DNA of 64,000 nucleotides, taken from contig CM065297.1 in NCBI GenBank assembly GCA_032871835.1, forward strand, positions 37,201,098 through 37,265,097. Reading direction: 5' to 3'. The position numbers and the translations under genes are program-made. Origin of the DNA: Dipteronia dyeriana (taxonomy: Eukaryota; Streptophyta; Magnoliopsida; Sapindales; Sapindaceae). Within the stretch, counting starts at the first letter, position 1, and the number at the start of each line of letters is the position of its first letter. Shown here piece by piece: positions 23,522-35,002 of the stretch. The notes beneath the pieces are model-generated. The model saw only the letters and a list, made by a program, of their open reading frames with translations. It made no database searches and was not told the origin of the DNA.

Positions 23522-24574
23522 CTGATTGTTTGCTGTTTTGATCTTCTAATTTTTATCATCTTCATCAACAGATACCAGTATTTGTAACAAAGGAAACAAA
23601 ATTAAACTTCAATTAACCACTAGTGTGTGGTTAATTAATATGTAAAATATATTAAACTTTGATGAGTATATCTTGTTTTTTTTTTCTTTATATATAGGAA
23701 TCTTTTCTACACATATTTGGTCTAAAACGAATTAACAATAAATGCTGTATATAACTTGTAAATTGTGAGCAACAATAAATAATCTAAATTTTATATACCT
23801 GGGAAAGGAGAAGTTTAATTTACAGCATGCACTTGGCTACTTTCTTGGGAAAATATTAATAGCTTCTTCGATCGAAAGCATGAGCTGTCATCTAAAGCCT
23901 AATCTATGCATTTTTGTTCTTTAGAAGGGCAAAACAAGTTGCAGTTCAAGGTCATTCTATCTGGTCTATTAATATCCCTTAGTTTGAAACTCAATGTCTT
24001 ATAAGAGAGAGATTTTATATACGAAAAATGAAAAAATGGAAAAAATGGAAAAAATGGTGAGCACTTTACTGTATCTGTCACGGTCATCATGTGTATTAGC
24101 AGAACCTCTTTTGGTGGATTAAGATGAAACATGATTGTCTAATTCTACATGATTAAATGAAAATCTGGTTTTTTAATGTGTTTATGGTATTTCATACATG
24201 ATGATTTTAAAGTATGAATGATGTTATATTGCTCTGTTTTGACTAATTATTCTGACAATAGCCTGCAGAAAACTAATGCCTCTCGCTTAGTAACATTAGG
24301 GTTGAACATAAATGTCCTTTCTTTTATTTTTCTTTGGTCTCGTATCTTGTCTGCCATAAAACAAATCTTGATTAAAAGATCACATTTTGAAGGGAGATTT
24401 TATTAGTGTTGATTGTTTAATTGTGTATAGTTTGTTATTAGTTTGGCATTCATAGAGAGATTTCAGGGTTGGTCAGCTTTGAGTTTTGATTAATTTCATC
24501 TATTCTGTACTGACCATTGTTATTTGTTTGATGCAACTTGTAAATACATTATGATGTGAAACTGGGTTGATTAA
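23522..24574. other. Downstream intergenic region
   Basis: AT-rich sequence between the mini zinc finger gene and the MULE. There is no gene that I can support. A GGAAAAAAT-type triplicate near 24025-24058 is low complexity. Confidence 0.4.
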
Positions 24575-25731
24575 TAAAAGTTAGGGAAATTTGCACAAAT
24601 TGCCCTAATTTTTACTGAAATTGCAACTGGATCGTATTTTTTCCAAAATAACATACAAGTACCTTTGACCTAAGGGTTGACCGTTAGTGTTAACTGGGTT
24701 TTTTATGTTAGAAGGGTAATAAATTCATTTTAACCTTAAAAGAAACTGTAGAAAAAAGATCTTGAAATAATTTTCATTTAAAAGAAAATAAGAAATTGGG
24801 TAAGAAGATAAAAAAATTAAGAAAAAAAAAACAGAGATTGGTTCCTAGATATTAATTAGAACCATACCTCCTTGACTTTCTCCATCCACTTCTCTACTTC
24901 TTTCGCAAAAATCATCTCTAATTTCTTGCTCTCTTTCCCTTCCATGGTAATCCCACAGAAAGAAGCCTATAAGCATCACGAAGCGTCACCATTATAGCTT
25001 GCGAGAAGAAGACAGCGTTTTGAAGGCTACGAAAAGTGGTTGAGATCTGATGGTTTTGGTATCTTCAGGATTTTTTTTTATATAAAAACATGGCTCAGTT
25101 TTTGGTGGATGAAAAGAAACAAAAATGGCAGAGGAAACACACATTAGACTAGATGGATTCGCTCAATCTCATTTTTTTTCTTTATTAATCGAGTGTTTGG
25201 TGATGTTGATTAGTCATGTTGAACTGTTTTTTGTCAATGGTCTGTCTGATTTGAGAGATTGTGTGTGGATGCCTGTAAGGTGTTTGATGATTTGTGTGAA
25301 AGAAGTGAAAGAAAGGGAAAAAGAAGAAGCGGGTGACTAAATAGATGTGCAAACATATTACAAATGATATTAAATTTTATTGAAGAACATTTGCAGTTGT
25401 TTACTTGACGAAGAAGTCAACTGGTTATTTTTTTTCCCAGGTTCTTTATTATTTTTCTGATTTATTATTGTTTTTTAAATTGATTTATTATTTTTATTTT
25501 CTGATTAAATTTGTTTTCTGATTTTTTTGCTTTTTTTTATAATTAGTATAATAATGAAAAATAGGTTGATTAAGGGTGTCATGGACATTTCATAAAATTT
25601 GACCGGTCAACCGTTCTCTAACAGTCAATCGTTTGGTCAAGGGTACTAATATGTTATTTTGATAAAAGTGCGATCTAGCTGCAATTTTAGTAAAGGTCAG
25701 AGCATTTTAGTGCAATTTTCCCTAAAAGTTA
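24575..25731. mobile_element. Mutator-like element with perfect 9 bp target duplication (Pack-MULE-like)
   Basis: The element (24584-25722, 1139 bp) is bounded by identical 9-mers TAAAAGTTA at 24575-24583 and 25723-25731. The ends GGGAAATTTGCAC and GTGCAATTTTCCC are inverted, and the inverted repeat goes on for about 130 bases with moderate divergence (AAATTGCA, ATAACATA, GTACCTTTGACC, TTGACCGTTAG blocks). The 9 bp duplication plus long TIRs are the Mutator signature. No MURA transposase is present. The inside carries short open frames, including a minus-strand exon-like piece at 24868-24945, suggesting captured host sequence. Confidence 0.92.
24868..24945 (-). pseudogene. Exon-like captured fragment inside the MULE
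   Basis: A minus-strand ATG opens 26 codons (MEGKESKKLEMIFAKEVEKW, then MEKVKE) that end exactly at a GAG|GTATGG splice donor. The peptide is helical and charged. I do not recognise the parent gene. A start codon, a coherent amphipathic frame and a good donor inside a MULE suggest an acquired first exon. The plus-strand 71-codon frame at 25125-25340 in the same element is not recognisable. Confidence 0.4.
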
Positions 25732-26011
25732 AAACAGATGAAAAATGATTACCGGAATATCTCCTTTTGAGGAGGAGAAGCTTAGTATCATGGCTTTGTT
25801 TTTGGAAAATGATATAATGCTTATACATGCCTTCATTTTATTTCTGAATTTGATTGAGATTGTAATAGTTTTTTCTTTAGATGTTTAATATTGAATGTGG
25901 TGGCATTTTCTTGTCTATTGTCCCAACAAGGAACCTAAATTAGTTTCTTAATTGATTATGTAGTTTTTCTTCTGTTTGATGTTCAGACTCATTCATTGTG
26001 CGTTTCAGGAA
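25732..26011 (+). other. Upstream region of the F-box gene
   Basis: T-rich sequence ending in TGCGTTTCAG|GAAATGG, which could be an acceptor for a leader intron placed directly before the start codon at 26012. No upstream exon is identified. Confidence 0.4.
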
Positions 26012-27156
26012 ATGGATAATTTTGGATTCGTGAACAGAGACATGGCCATTAATGTTTTGTCCCGATTGCCAACAAAACTTTTGCTTGGGTTAAAGTGTGT
26101 TTGTAAACGGTGGCACCAGCTATTATGTGACCGTGATTTCACGAAAGTTCAATCACAAAAGAGAGAACAGATATCAGGATTTTTCTTCCAGCAGAGGTTC
26201 CATTGGTGCCCTTATGATATCAGAACTATTGCCTACATTCCTGCCGAATTCGTTGGATTGAATCAAACAGTCTTTAGCTTTTTGCCTGAGGATGTTGTGG
26301 TGTTGGCATCATGCAACGGGCTGGTATGTTGCCGGAGTTGTGTACCTTGTAATGATCCTGCCATCTATGTGTGTAACCCCGTTGATAGAGAATGGATTAA
26401 GATAAATTGGTCCGGACCAGATAGAGACAGCTACATTGCTTTGGCATTCGACCCATGTCGGGATGCTATGGAGCGTTCAATCAATTTCAAATTGGTCCAA
26501 GTGCGGCACTTTGAGCCAACACTTGACAACTTATACTTTTCATTTGAGATATATTCTTCAGATACTGGTGTTTGGAGGATGTCAAAAGAGATTTGCAATT
26601 GCAATGACAAATTATACAAGAACAAAGGCATTTTCATTGGAGCTTGCATTGGCTGACTGATGGTGATAACATCCTCACATTTAATATAGAGAACGAACTA
26701 GCTTGGTTGATCACAGTTCCACTTTCCTCTATACATTTCGAGAGCATCACTGGATCATGTATTGGTGAATCTGATGGCCAGTTGTATCATGTCATAGTCT
26801 CTGAAGAAGGACTTCATGTGTGGCTTCTACAGGATCCATTTGAATCCAAATGGACACTTAAACATGCAAAAACTCTGGAGGCGATGGAAGCAGAACACCC
26901 AAGTTTCCTCAATAACTTACGCGAGAGGGTGATTCATCGGCCCTCGCTTGACTCAGACCCATGGATGGATCCCTTGGCTTTCAAAGACGGCTACTTATTG
27001 ATGAAGGTGTGTGACAAAATCGTTATATATCATGTAGGAACAAACCAGATGAAGCAAGCGTGCACGCTTTCTGAGTTGGGTGGGATTTCCGCATCATCTC
27101 CAATTGTGCTTACTTATTGTCTCAGTATGATTCCTTTAAAACAGGCTTTGGAGTAG
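26012..27156 (+). pseudogene. F-box protein with one frameshift
   Basis: The start at 26012 (MDNFGFVNRDMAINVLSRLP) leads into an F-box of the usual kind (INVLSRLPTKLLLGLKCVCK, RWHQLL, roughly residues 10-47), which would bind SKP1 in an SCF ubiquitin ligase. It is followed by an F-box-associated region with VVLASCNGLVCC, IYVCNPVDREW, SYIALAFDP and FSFEIYSSDTGVWR. At about 26640-26646 the frame breaks: the family's G-A/G-x-L-H-W-L segment is split as FIGACIG-stop and HWLTDGDNILTFNIE in the next frame, consistent with loss of one base. The second frame runs to 27156 (about 170 codons). Total length is about 380 codons, normal for this plant family. One clean lesion could be a young pseudogene or a sequencing error. 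The substrate is unknown. Confidence 0.85.
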
Positions 27157-27764
27157 CAAATTTTACAATGTATATCTTGGTGTTCTTCAAGTCTTTTGGT
27201 CTTTAACAGCCATGTCTACAGGCTTGATTTGCACAAGAAATATATTTTAACTTGTTTGCAACTTTTGATGAATACTTGTCAAGAACGAGTAAATTTGGAT
27301 CAATACATATTTTAACCTTAACTTCCAGTTATGCATTTTGCACCATTGAATCACGATTAAGATTGATTTTAATTTGATCAATGTCCAACACAATTGGGGT
27401 TTTCAAGAAGCTTTCCGGTTACAGATTTTTTTGGAACAATCTAATGATTAAATTTCTTTCTTGGAATTGCCGAAGGGATTGGTAATGAAACTCACCACCC
27501 TGCGTTTGTATGCATTGTTTTATCGGTCCACAGACTTTCCATTTTCACTAATATCGTTTTTTATTTGTTTGTTTTCGGTTAAGAGTCTTTACTTCGGAGT
27601 CATTGCACCCTCGAAAGGCTGTAGGTCAATTCAATTTTATTTTAAAAAAAAAACAGCTTCAATTCAAGATTCATGATTTGACCAGATTTAAAATCTAAAA
27701 AATCCAATCCGGCCGACTTGAGACCCACTTGACACCCCTAATTAGCTAAACGTATTATTAGATC
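27157..27764. other. Intergenic, F-box 3' flank and PPR 5' flank
   Basis: AT-rich sequence with nothing recognisable; it probably contains the 3' end of the F-box transcript. Confidence 0.4.
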
Positions 27765-28246
27765 ATGTGTTTGGATTTTTTGAAAAAAATTGTGGCAAAT
27801 GACATGCTCCGTACATGCACAAGACTGTTTAGTTTCTTTCCAATTAGAAACTGTTACATTTCTTGTACATCACAAAACTTGGGAAAGCTCTACTCTGGCT
27901 CGTTACGTGAATGCGCTCATTCCTTCAATTTGTGTCTCAGAGCCCCTATTCATGGCCGCTTCATCAAACGCGTCGTTCCATGTTCTCTGTTCCTCCACAA
28001 TCACGTCCTTAACATGTACATGAAATGCGGAGATTTCGATAGTGGAAACCAGTTGTTCGACGAAATACCTGAATGGAACGTCGTTTCATGGTAAGCTGTC
28101 ATTTCAGGCTCCGTTCAATGCGGGTGTCTGGAAGAAGCGCTTTTGATGTTTCGACGCATGCGTTGTGACGGAATGACGGTTCCCAATTCATTTACCTTGT
28201 TGGTACGCATCATGCTTGCTCGTTGTTATGTGAGACTGAGGGTCAT
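27765..28246 (+). pseudogene. PPR protein, N-terminal part (segment 1 of 3)
   Basis: The N-terminal end of a PLS-class pentatricopeptide protein: HGRFIKRVVPCSLFLHNHVL, NMYMKCGDFDSGNQLFDEIP and WNVVSW are canonical PPR helix motifs, followed after a TAG by AVISGSVQCGCLEEALLMFR and SFTLL. The stop at about 28094 and a one-base frame slip near 28230 (before the insertion) show decay. The segment is cut at 28246 by a gypsy element whose target duplication is GTCAT. Such proteins bind organellar RNA for editing or processing. The start at 27765 is the first ATG of the frame and is not secure. Confidence 0.85.
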
Positions 28247-28581
28247 TGATGTAGGACCAGAACGAAATATAACCAGAAAAGAGGATTGAAATACACAACA
28301 ACTCAATTCTTTATTCAATTCATCAAGTCTAACCCTACAAAAGGCTCTAAAGGGGCATTTTATAAAGATCAGATACAAGAGATAAATAGAAAGAGTTTAA
28401 ATAACAAACAAACACCTAAGGATAATAACCTGAATCAATTATCTCTAAAGGAGATAATTTCTAAAGATAAATAACAAAAGGTAATATAAAATAATAAACG
28501 ATAATATCCACAAAATCCCTTATTATCTTTCCGAATTTACACCTAACGTAAGTTCTCAAATCCGTAACCACTTCCCCATCA
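28247..28581 (-). repeat. 3' LTR of the chromovirus
   Basis: 335 bp, matching 34667-35002 throughout. It is adjoined on the right by the polypurine tract (minus-strand CGGGGGAGAA, 28582-28591). Confidence 0.93.
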
Positions 28582-29174
28582 TTCTCCCCCGGTTGAAAAG
28601 AACTCGTCTCTGGCGAGTGGTGCTGTAAATAATCTTCCAATAGGGACTGAGCAAGACCACAAACTTCTGAATCAGAAATCCAAGTGTCCTCAGTAGAAGA
28701 ACGTCTGTGCCAAAGAACCAAAAATTGTCGACAACCACCCTGAGTAGAGGCAACAAGACGATCATCCAAAATCTGTTCAATCTGATCGATATGATTGGCT
28801 ATCACAGAAGGAATGCAAGGCAATGGGCTACTAGAAGGACCTGCAGAGACATCAGAGGTAATAACAGGAGGCTCGAACGTACCCCGGTAAGGATACAAGT
28901 CCGATACGTTAAACACTGGACTAATTGTTAAATCAGTAGGCAAATCAAGCAAATAAGCATTAGAACCGAGCCGTTTGAGAACACGAAAAGAGTCAATGGC
29001 ATGAGCATGCAATTTTTTAATAGAATGTGGGGAAAAACGGGCAGGGCATTTGCGAACCATGACAAAGTCACCCTCTCTAAACTCTAAAGATCTACGGTGC
29101 ACATCAGCAACCAATTTATAGTTATCATTACTTAATGTAATTTGGCGACGTACTTCAGTATGTAAGTCATGCAT
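28582..29174 (-). pseudogene. Chromovirus integrase C-terminus with chromodomain
   Basis: The minus frame shows the integrase tail DFVMVRKCPARFSPHSIKKL and the GSNAYLLDLP motif, then a chromodomain: IDQIEQILDDRLVASTQGG, RQFLVLWHRRSSTEDTW and ISDSEV. Chromodomains steer integration toward particular chromatin marks. The reading frame itself reaches into the LTR (to 28461). Upstream the integrase frame is broken near 29190-29270. Confidence 0.88.
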
Positions 29175-29268
29175 ATGAGTGGTAAAATCAGTGCAAATTT
29201 AGACATACGTGACTCAAGTGGTAATGGTGCCAAGTCAATAGGTTGACGAGGTGAAAAGCCATGACCAA

Positions 29269-30243
29269 TCATAAATGGGCTTTTTTCGGTGGTTCGGTGG
29301 TTCTGTAGATAGAGTTATTGTAAGCAAATTTAGCCATAGGAAGGAAAAGGTCCCAATTACCAAGTTTATCACCCACCACACATCTAAGAAGGTTTCCTAA
29401 GCTACGATTAACGACCTCAGTTTGACCATCAGTTTTGGGATGATAGGCAGAGGAGAACTTATGGGTAGTACCAAATAATTTCCATAAAGTCTTCCAAAAA
29501 TAACTCATGAAACGTACATCACGATTAGACACAATGGTAACAGGCAATCCATGTAGACGTACAATCTCCCTAAAGAACGATCATGCGACAAGTGAATCAT
29601 CAACTGTTTTGGAACAGAGGATGAAGTGAGCCATCTTAGAGAATCTATCAACTACAACCAATATTTAGTCATGAGCACGTACCGTTTTGGGTAACCCTAA
29701 AATAAAATCCATGCTTAAATCTCTCCAAGGGGTGTGAGGCACAGGCAAAGGTGCATAAAGACCGGTGTTCTGTTTTGTAGCCTTAGCTAATTGACAGGTC
29801 CTACACTGGGAAACTATCCTAGCAAGATCACGTTTCAAAGAAGGCCAATAAAACCTATATGCAACCAAAGCTATAGTTTTATCACGACCTAAATGACCGG
29901 CCAACCCACCAGCATGCAATTCCCAAACTAAAAAGTCACGAAGCGAGGTACGAGGGAGACAAAGGTGGAACCCACGGAAGAAATAACCATCCCTAATGAC
30001 AAAATCTACATGGTCTCGACGATGGCCATCCAAAATTTCTTGGAATATGATGCCGAAGTCTGGGCAGGTGAAATATTCAGATTTGATCCTATCCAATCCT
30101 AGTACTGTGACACTTAAAGACTGGACCACCATCAGAACACGACTAAGAGCGTCTGTAACTTTATTATCTACCCCAGGCAGCTGTCTAATAACAAAGGTGA
30201 ATGTTTGAAGAAATTCAGACCATTTGACATGTCTAGGGTTCAA
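29269..30243 (-). pseudogene. Chromovirus integrase (zinc-binding and part of the catalytic core) and end of RNase H
   Basis: Minus frames show the end of RNase H (ARHVKWSEFLQTFTF-like start, LPGVDNKVTDALSR), then the HHCC zinc-binding module in HAGGLAGHLGRDKTIALVAY and CRTCQLAKATK, then PWRDLSMDFILGLP containing the first catalytic Asp. After stops near 29580-29665, NRDVRFMSYFWKTLWKLFGT and YHPKTDGQTEVVNRSLGNLL carry the second Asp and the Glu. So all domains are identifiable but split over at least two frames. Confidence 0.85.
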
Positions 30244-30299
30244 TTGTTTTTGGGACTGTAGGTAACGTAAAGCCTGAGGTCAGAGTAAAGGACAAACTC

Positions 30300-31260
30300 A
30301 CTGGGAAAAAGGTAGTACTGCCCAATAATGAAGAGCCCTAACAATTGCATAGAATTCTTTATCATCGGTCGAATACTTTTGTTTGGATGAGTTTAGTTTC
30401 TCACTAAAAAAAGCTACTGGGTGTCCCTCTTGATTAAGTACCCCCTAATACCTACTCCAGATGCATCACATGAAATTTCAAGGGCTTTGGAAAAGTCAGG
30501 ATGACGCAAAACAGGTGCCTTAGTCATTATTTGCTAAATTTCAAGAAATGCTTTATTTGCTGCAAAGTCCCAATTGAACTCACCCCTTTTTAGACAATTT
30601 GAGATTGGTGTCATGATGGTGCTAAAGTGTCTAATGAACCTCTTATAAAATGATGCTAGCCCATGGAAGCTACGGACTTCAGTTGAGGTTCTAGGTGTAG
30701 GCCAATCTCGAATAGCACTAACCTTAGCAGGATCTGCAATGATACCTAAAGCCGAGACAATAAATCCTAGGAAAAGGAGGTGAGATTGCAAGAATGATCA
30801 TTTCTTAAGGTTCACATACAACTTCTCTGCCCTAAGTGTGAGTAAAACCTACTTAAGGTTAGCTAGATGTTCTTTCTCTATCTTACTATAGATAAGGATG
30901 TCATCGAAGTAGACAACGAGAAATCTGCCAATATAGAAACGAAGCACGTGTGTCATCATTCTCATGAATGTACTAGGGGCATTGGATATTCCAAAAGGCA
31001 TAACTAATCACTCTTACAAACCATCAGGTGATTTGAAAGCGGTTTTCCACTCATCCCCAAGGTGAATCCTGATTTGGTGATACCCATTACGTAGGTCTAT
31101 TTTGGAGAACCATTGAGCACCAGCTAACTCATCTAACATGTCCTTGAGTCTAGGAATAGGAAACCTATACATGACTATGATTTTATTAATGGCTCGACTA
31201 TCAACACACATTCGCCAAGTTCCGTCCTTCTTTGGAGTAAGTAGGACAGGAACATCGCAA
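30300..31260 (-). pseudogene. Chromovirus reverse transcriptase and RNase H, fragmented
   Basis: [20 protein letters not shown] and [14 protein letters not shown] mark the RT fingers and palm (31211-31014). The catalytic [11 protein letters not shown] is encoded near 30925-30890. The connection [36 protein letters not shown] and FNWDFAA follows at 30791-30534. Further downstream, RNase H-like pieces are broken by stops. The catalytic Asp pair survives although the whole gene does not. Confidence 0.85.
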
Positions 31261-31462
31261 GGGCTAAGACTATGACGAACAAACCCCTTCTCTAAAAGTC
31301 CCTATATCTGTTTGGTCAATTAAGCTCGTTTAGTAGGGTTCATTCGATAATGTGGAAGGTTGGGAAGTTGGGAGCCTGGGACCAGGTCAATGGCATGTTG
31401 GATATCCTGTATAGGTGGTAACTTGTTGGGCAAGTCATTAGGAGTCACATCGATGAATTCGT

Positions 31463-32010
31463 CTAGTAACTGTCTAACTGCGGGGTGGGATCGAACCCTA
31501 AGGTACGGGTGTCATTGGTTTGCTCTCGCATCACTAATGCGTACACAATCCCAATATGGTGGTTGTGTCGCATGAATTCCCTAGGACGTAAGATGTGAAG
31601 GTTGTGTTTGGAGGACACAGTCGGTGAAGGTTTATCAACCATCGATGTGTTAGTCTTTGTCGGGATGCTATCCTTAGGTTTAACAGGTTGTGGGGTAATA
31701 GTCTTGCCTTGATGGGTAAACATATGAGTGTTCGTTCGACCAAAACTCTTGACATCAAGGTCATATAACCAAGGACGTCCCAAGAGGATGTGAGCCACTT
31801 CCATAGGAAGAATGTCACAGTAAATGGTCTCTGAATAATGGCATAAGGACTGGGGAACAAGACACCTATGGGAAACGGGCAAAGAAGTCTTATCTACCCA
31901 AGCAACTCTAAATGTGTGGATAAGGTTCCGGAGTGAGTTGAAATCTAGTGACCGCAACATTAGAAACAATATTCATTGTGCTACCCCCATCTATCACTAA
32001 CTTAAAACTT
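31463..32010 (-). pseudogene. Chromovirus aspartic protease region
   Basis: GGSTMNIVSNV just upstream (about 31990-31950 on minus, in another frame) corresponds to the active-site loop with D-G-G in place of the usual D-T/S-G. MEVAHILLGRPWLYDLDV, near 31800, is the conserved C-terminal flap and ILLGRPW motif. A frame break separates the two. Confidence 0.75.
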
Positions 32011-32017
32011 TTACCTT

Positions 32018-33504
32018 TCAATTGAATAAATGTATGGAATACATTCGTTCATTTCCAGGTATCAGACTAACTGGCTTAGAGAATATACATCTCATCATAT
32101 GCAACTGACCCTCCAACCCTCTATCATCTAGATCGTCATCAAGATCCAAATCATGGATATCCTCTATAAGATCTACGACCTCAACTATAGGGTCAGGAGG
32201 ATAATAGTCATCATACTCATGGCCTATGGTTAAGTTACATTGTAGGCATCGAGAAACGGTATGACCCTTTGCATGACAATGTTGGCACTCAATATTAGGG
32301 TTATGAGGACGCACTGTAGAAGGAATACCAGTCCTATCTCTCAATATAGGAGGTCGAGAATCAAATGGAGCATTTGAGGTTGAAGTATTAACCCCTCTAT
32401 AGTTGAAAGATTGGGAACCCTCAGGTGGAGAAGGACGAGTTTGGCGAAAGTCACCCGGTGGGCGGCTAGAGGGATAAGGATGATGGTATTTCTCAGCCTC
32501 TAGAGCTTTAGAGTAGTCATCTTCTAAAGTCTCGGGATTGTGCATGCTAACCACACTTTTGAGTTTAAACTTAAGGCCATTTAGGAATCTAGCCACAGTT
32601 ACATCGGGTTCTTCTTTGAAATTACATCTGATCAACAGGTCATCAAATACAGACATGTATTCATTCATACTAGACGAAGATTGTTTAATGTTTAGGTACT
32701 GGTCTAGTAACACACTAAGATAATAGGTAGGCAGGTATTTCTCTCTTAACCTGAATTTCATCTCAGACCAAAGGGTGATGGGATCCTGACCTAGACGATC
32801 AAACTGCATTTGGATGTTCTGCCAATATTTCTTAGCAGAACCGACGAGCTTAAGTTTGGCAAAATGAATTTTTTGTTCGTCACTCATAAGATACCACTCA
32901 AAGTAGTCATCCATGGCAATAAGCTAATCTAGGAAGACATTGGCATCTAACCTACCATTAAATTCTGGGGCATCTACCTTAACCCTTATAACTGGATCAA
33001 AATGGTCATCAGAAAAATTTCTATAGAAACCTCTACAGTCATCATAGGGGTTCCTATAGTGGTCAAAATTCCGACGAGAAAGAAGATTATGTGGACGCCT
33101 AACATCATGATCCTCAACAGGGAGACCTCTAAAGGCATGCCTAGGTTGTCTATATTCATCAGGTTCATCATCAGACTCAGACCAAAAGGGTTGTGTATTC
33201 CTATGTAAAGGGAAGACCCTAGAGGTTGAAGCCCTAAGGCCTATATTGGACGAACTTGGATGTATATGACTTAGGACTTGTGTACATTGACTCATGGTAG
33301 ACCCAGTAACTTGATCTTCCATAAATTGTTTACCTCTATCCCTAGGAGAGTGGTGAGTGTTAAAATCAGTGATCCGGGCCTCGATATGGGTAAAAGTATT
33401 ACGCATTTCATTTGTAAGGTCAAGTATTTGTTGTCATTTTGGACTGCTGCGATTTTGTCATTAAGATCCTGGTTAGATTTTTCAAAGTCTTGTTTGGTAA
33501 CCAT
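32018..33504 (-). pseudogene. Chromovirus gag with zinc knuckle
   Basis: Three minus-strand frames together span a Retrotrans_gag protein: a coiled N-terminus (EKSNQDLNDKIAAVQ), an Arg-rich segment, APEFNGRLDANVFLD, then a stop, then YFEWYLMSDEQKIHFAKLKL, LREKYLPTYY, and the CCHC knuckle C-x2-C-x4-H-x4-C in CQHCHAKGHTVSRC at about 32300-32250. The protein packages element RNA. At least one frameshift and one stop break it. Confidence 0.87.
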
Positions 33505-34651
33505 TATGTGTACGAGTAATGTGAAAACACGTAATAATTAAAATAAATTAGCCGTATGTGCACAATAAACCACCTAATACTCTAAAGGGTTTGTTTATAG
33601 GATAGTGTACGTAATTGTGAACAATACACCAGGTAAGTTCCCAGGAAAGGGTGGAGGGTCTCAACGAACACACTTAAGAACCAACCTTCTTAGACAGAAC
33701 TTTCCTAGACATGTACGTCCACAATCAAATACTCAATTCCAATAAATGGCTGATTAATACTAGGTTTTTTTTATTTTTATTTTTTTTTATTTTTATGAAT
33801 CAGTTTGTGTCTTATGAAAAAAAGCAATTGGATTTTAAAAGAAAACTAGAATCAAAGAAAAAGAAAAAAAAGAAAAAAAGAAAAAAAAAAGAATAAAAAG
33901 AAAAATAATTAAATAAAACTAAAATTTAAATAAAAATGGCTAGATCTATGCAAATAAATAAGAAAAGCCTGCAAATTTAACAAAAAACCAATGAATATCG
34001 AAATCAGAATAGCCAACCTCTCCTCCGAAGTAAGCTAACCGTTAATGAACTGAAATTTGGTGATGTGAAAATTTGCTGAAAAGTCCCTCCAGATTGTATA
34101 ATTACAAAAAGATCCTAAAGTATGTGTAATTGTGAAAAGCCCCAGTAGGTTTCGTGATTAGCACAGATGCCCAAGAAAAACTTCACCAGACCCTCAAACT
34201 GTTAGAAATTATCGTGAAGGACCTGGTCGACAAACCGATCACCCGAACACCCGTAGATTGGAAACTGAACCTTTGGTCAAAGAAGAGGACGCCGGTGAAT
34301 AGGCTAGGCTCGGCGGTGAGAGGCCACGCTCTGACGATCGGCGGCGAAGGTGAGCGACAACGGCCAGTTGTTGATGATGTAGATCTATGTTAATCGAGGC
34401 AGATCTGGACATCGGCGATGAAGGGAAAAGTGACTGCCGGTGTTGTCTGTCTCTGATGGTACCGTCGGTGGGAGCCACATACAGTCACCAGCGGTGGAGC
34501 GTAGGGGTGGCGTATGGACGAGTTTACAACCGGCTTTGGAGGATTCTGGTGTGTGTATATTGTCTGGCTAGGTGTGTAAGAGGTTTTGTGGACTGATTTG
34601 TGTAAGGGAAAAAAAGAAAGAAAAATTGATGGAAGCGAGAAGAGCGAAAAT
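33505..34651 (-). other. Long leader between PBS and gag
   Basis: About 1.15 kb between PBS and gag. It holds an A-rich tract (33850-33930 on plus) and a GC-richer stretch (34200-34600) with open but unrecognised frames. No known domain is seen. Confidence 0.5.
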
Positions 34652-34663
34652 AGCTCTGATACC
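34652..34663 (-). other. Primer-binding site (initiator tRNA-Met) of the chromovirus
   Basis: On minus, GGTATCAGAGCT lies three bases inside the 5' LTR (34667-35002). It fits the common TGGTATCAGAGC site except for the first base (CGGTATC). Confidence 0.8.
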
Positions 34664-34666
34664 GAT

Positions 34667-35002
34667 TGATGTAGGACCAGAAGGAAATAGAACTAGAAAA
34701 GGGGATTGTAAAACATAACAACTCAATTCTTTATTCAATTCATCAAGTCTAACCCTACAAAAGGCTATAAAGGGGCCTTTTATAAATATCAGATACAAGA
34801 GATAAATACAAAGAGTTTAAATAAAAAACAAACACCTAAAGATAATAACCTGAATCAATTATCTCTAAAGGAGATAATTTCTAAAGATAAATAACAAAAG
34901 GTAATATAAAATAATAAAAGATAATATCCATAAAATCCCTAATTATCTTTCCGAAATTTACGCCTAACGTAAGTTCTCAAATCCCTAACCACTTCCCCAA
35001 CA
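34667..35002 (-). repeat. 5' LTR of the chromovirus
   Basis: 336 bp, direct repeat of 28247-28581, ending in the target duplication GTCAT at 35003-35007. Confidence 0.93.

Larger units (their letters stand above)
28247..35002 (-). mobile_element. Ty3/gypsy chromovirus (Reina-like by size) inserted in the PPR gene
   Basis: Complete but decayed element on the minus strand. The LTRs are 335-336 bp (28247-28581 and 34667-35002), reading TGTTGGGG...ACATCA on minus. A 5 bp target duplication GTCAT lies at 28242-28246 and 35003-35007. The internal order on minus is PBS, long leader, gag with zinc knuckle, protease, RT, RNase H, integrase, chromodomain, PPT. By eye the LTRs differ at about 20 of 335 positions. 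Many stops and frame breaks are present. The clade within chromoviruses is a guess from the short LTRs. Confidence 0.93.

Noticed and set aside
25125..25340. 71-codon plus-strand frame in the MULE
   Set aside because: No recognisable motif. It ends in a Lys/Glu-rich low-complexity tail, so I mention it only as part of the element.
33711..33896. Lys-rich 61-codon frame
   Set aside because: It is a translation of an A-rich low-complexity tract in the leader of the chromovirus.
34239..34478. 79-codon minus-strand frame in the chromovirus leader
   Set aside because: It lies between PBS and gag with no recognisable domain, and the plus strand is equally open. Not enough to call a gene.
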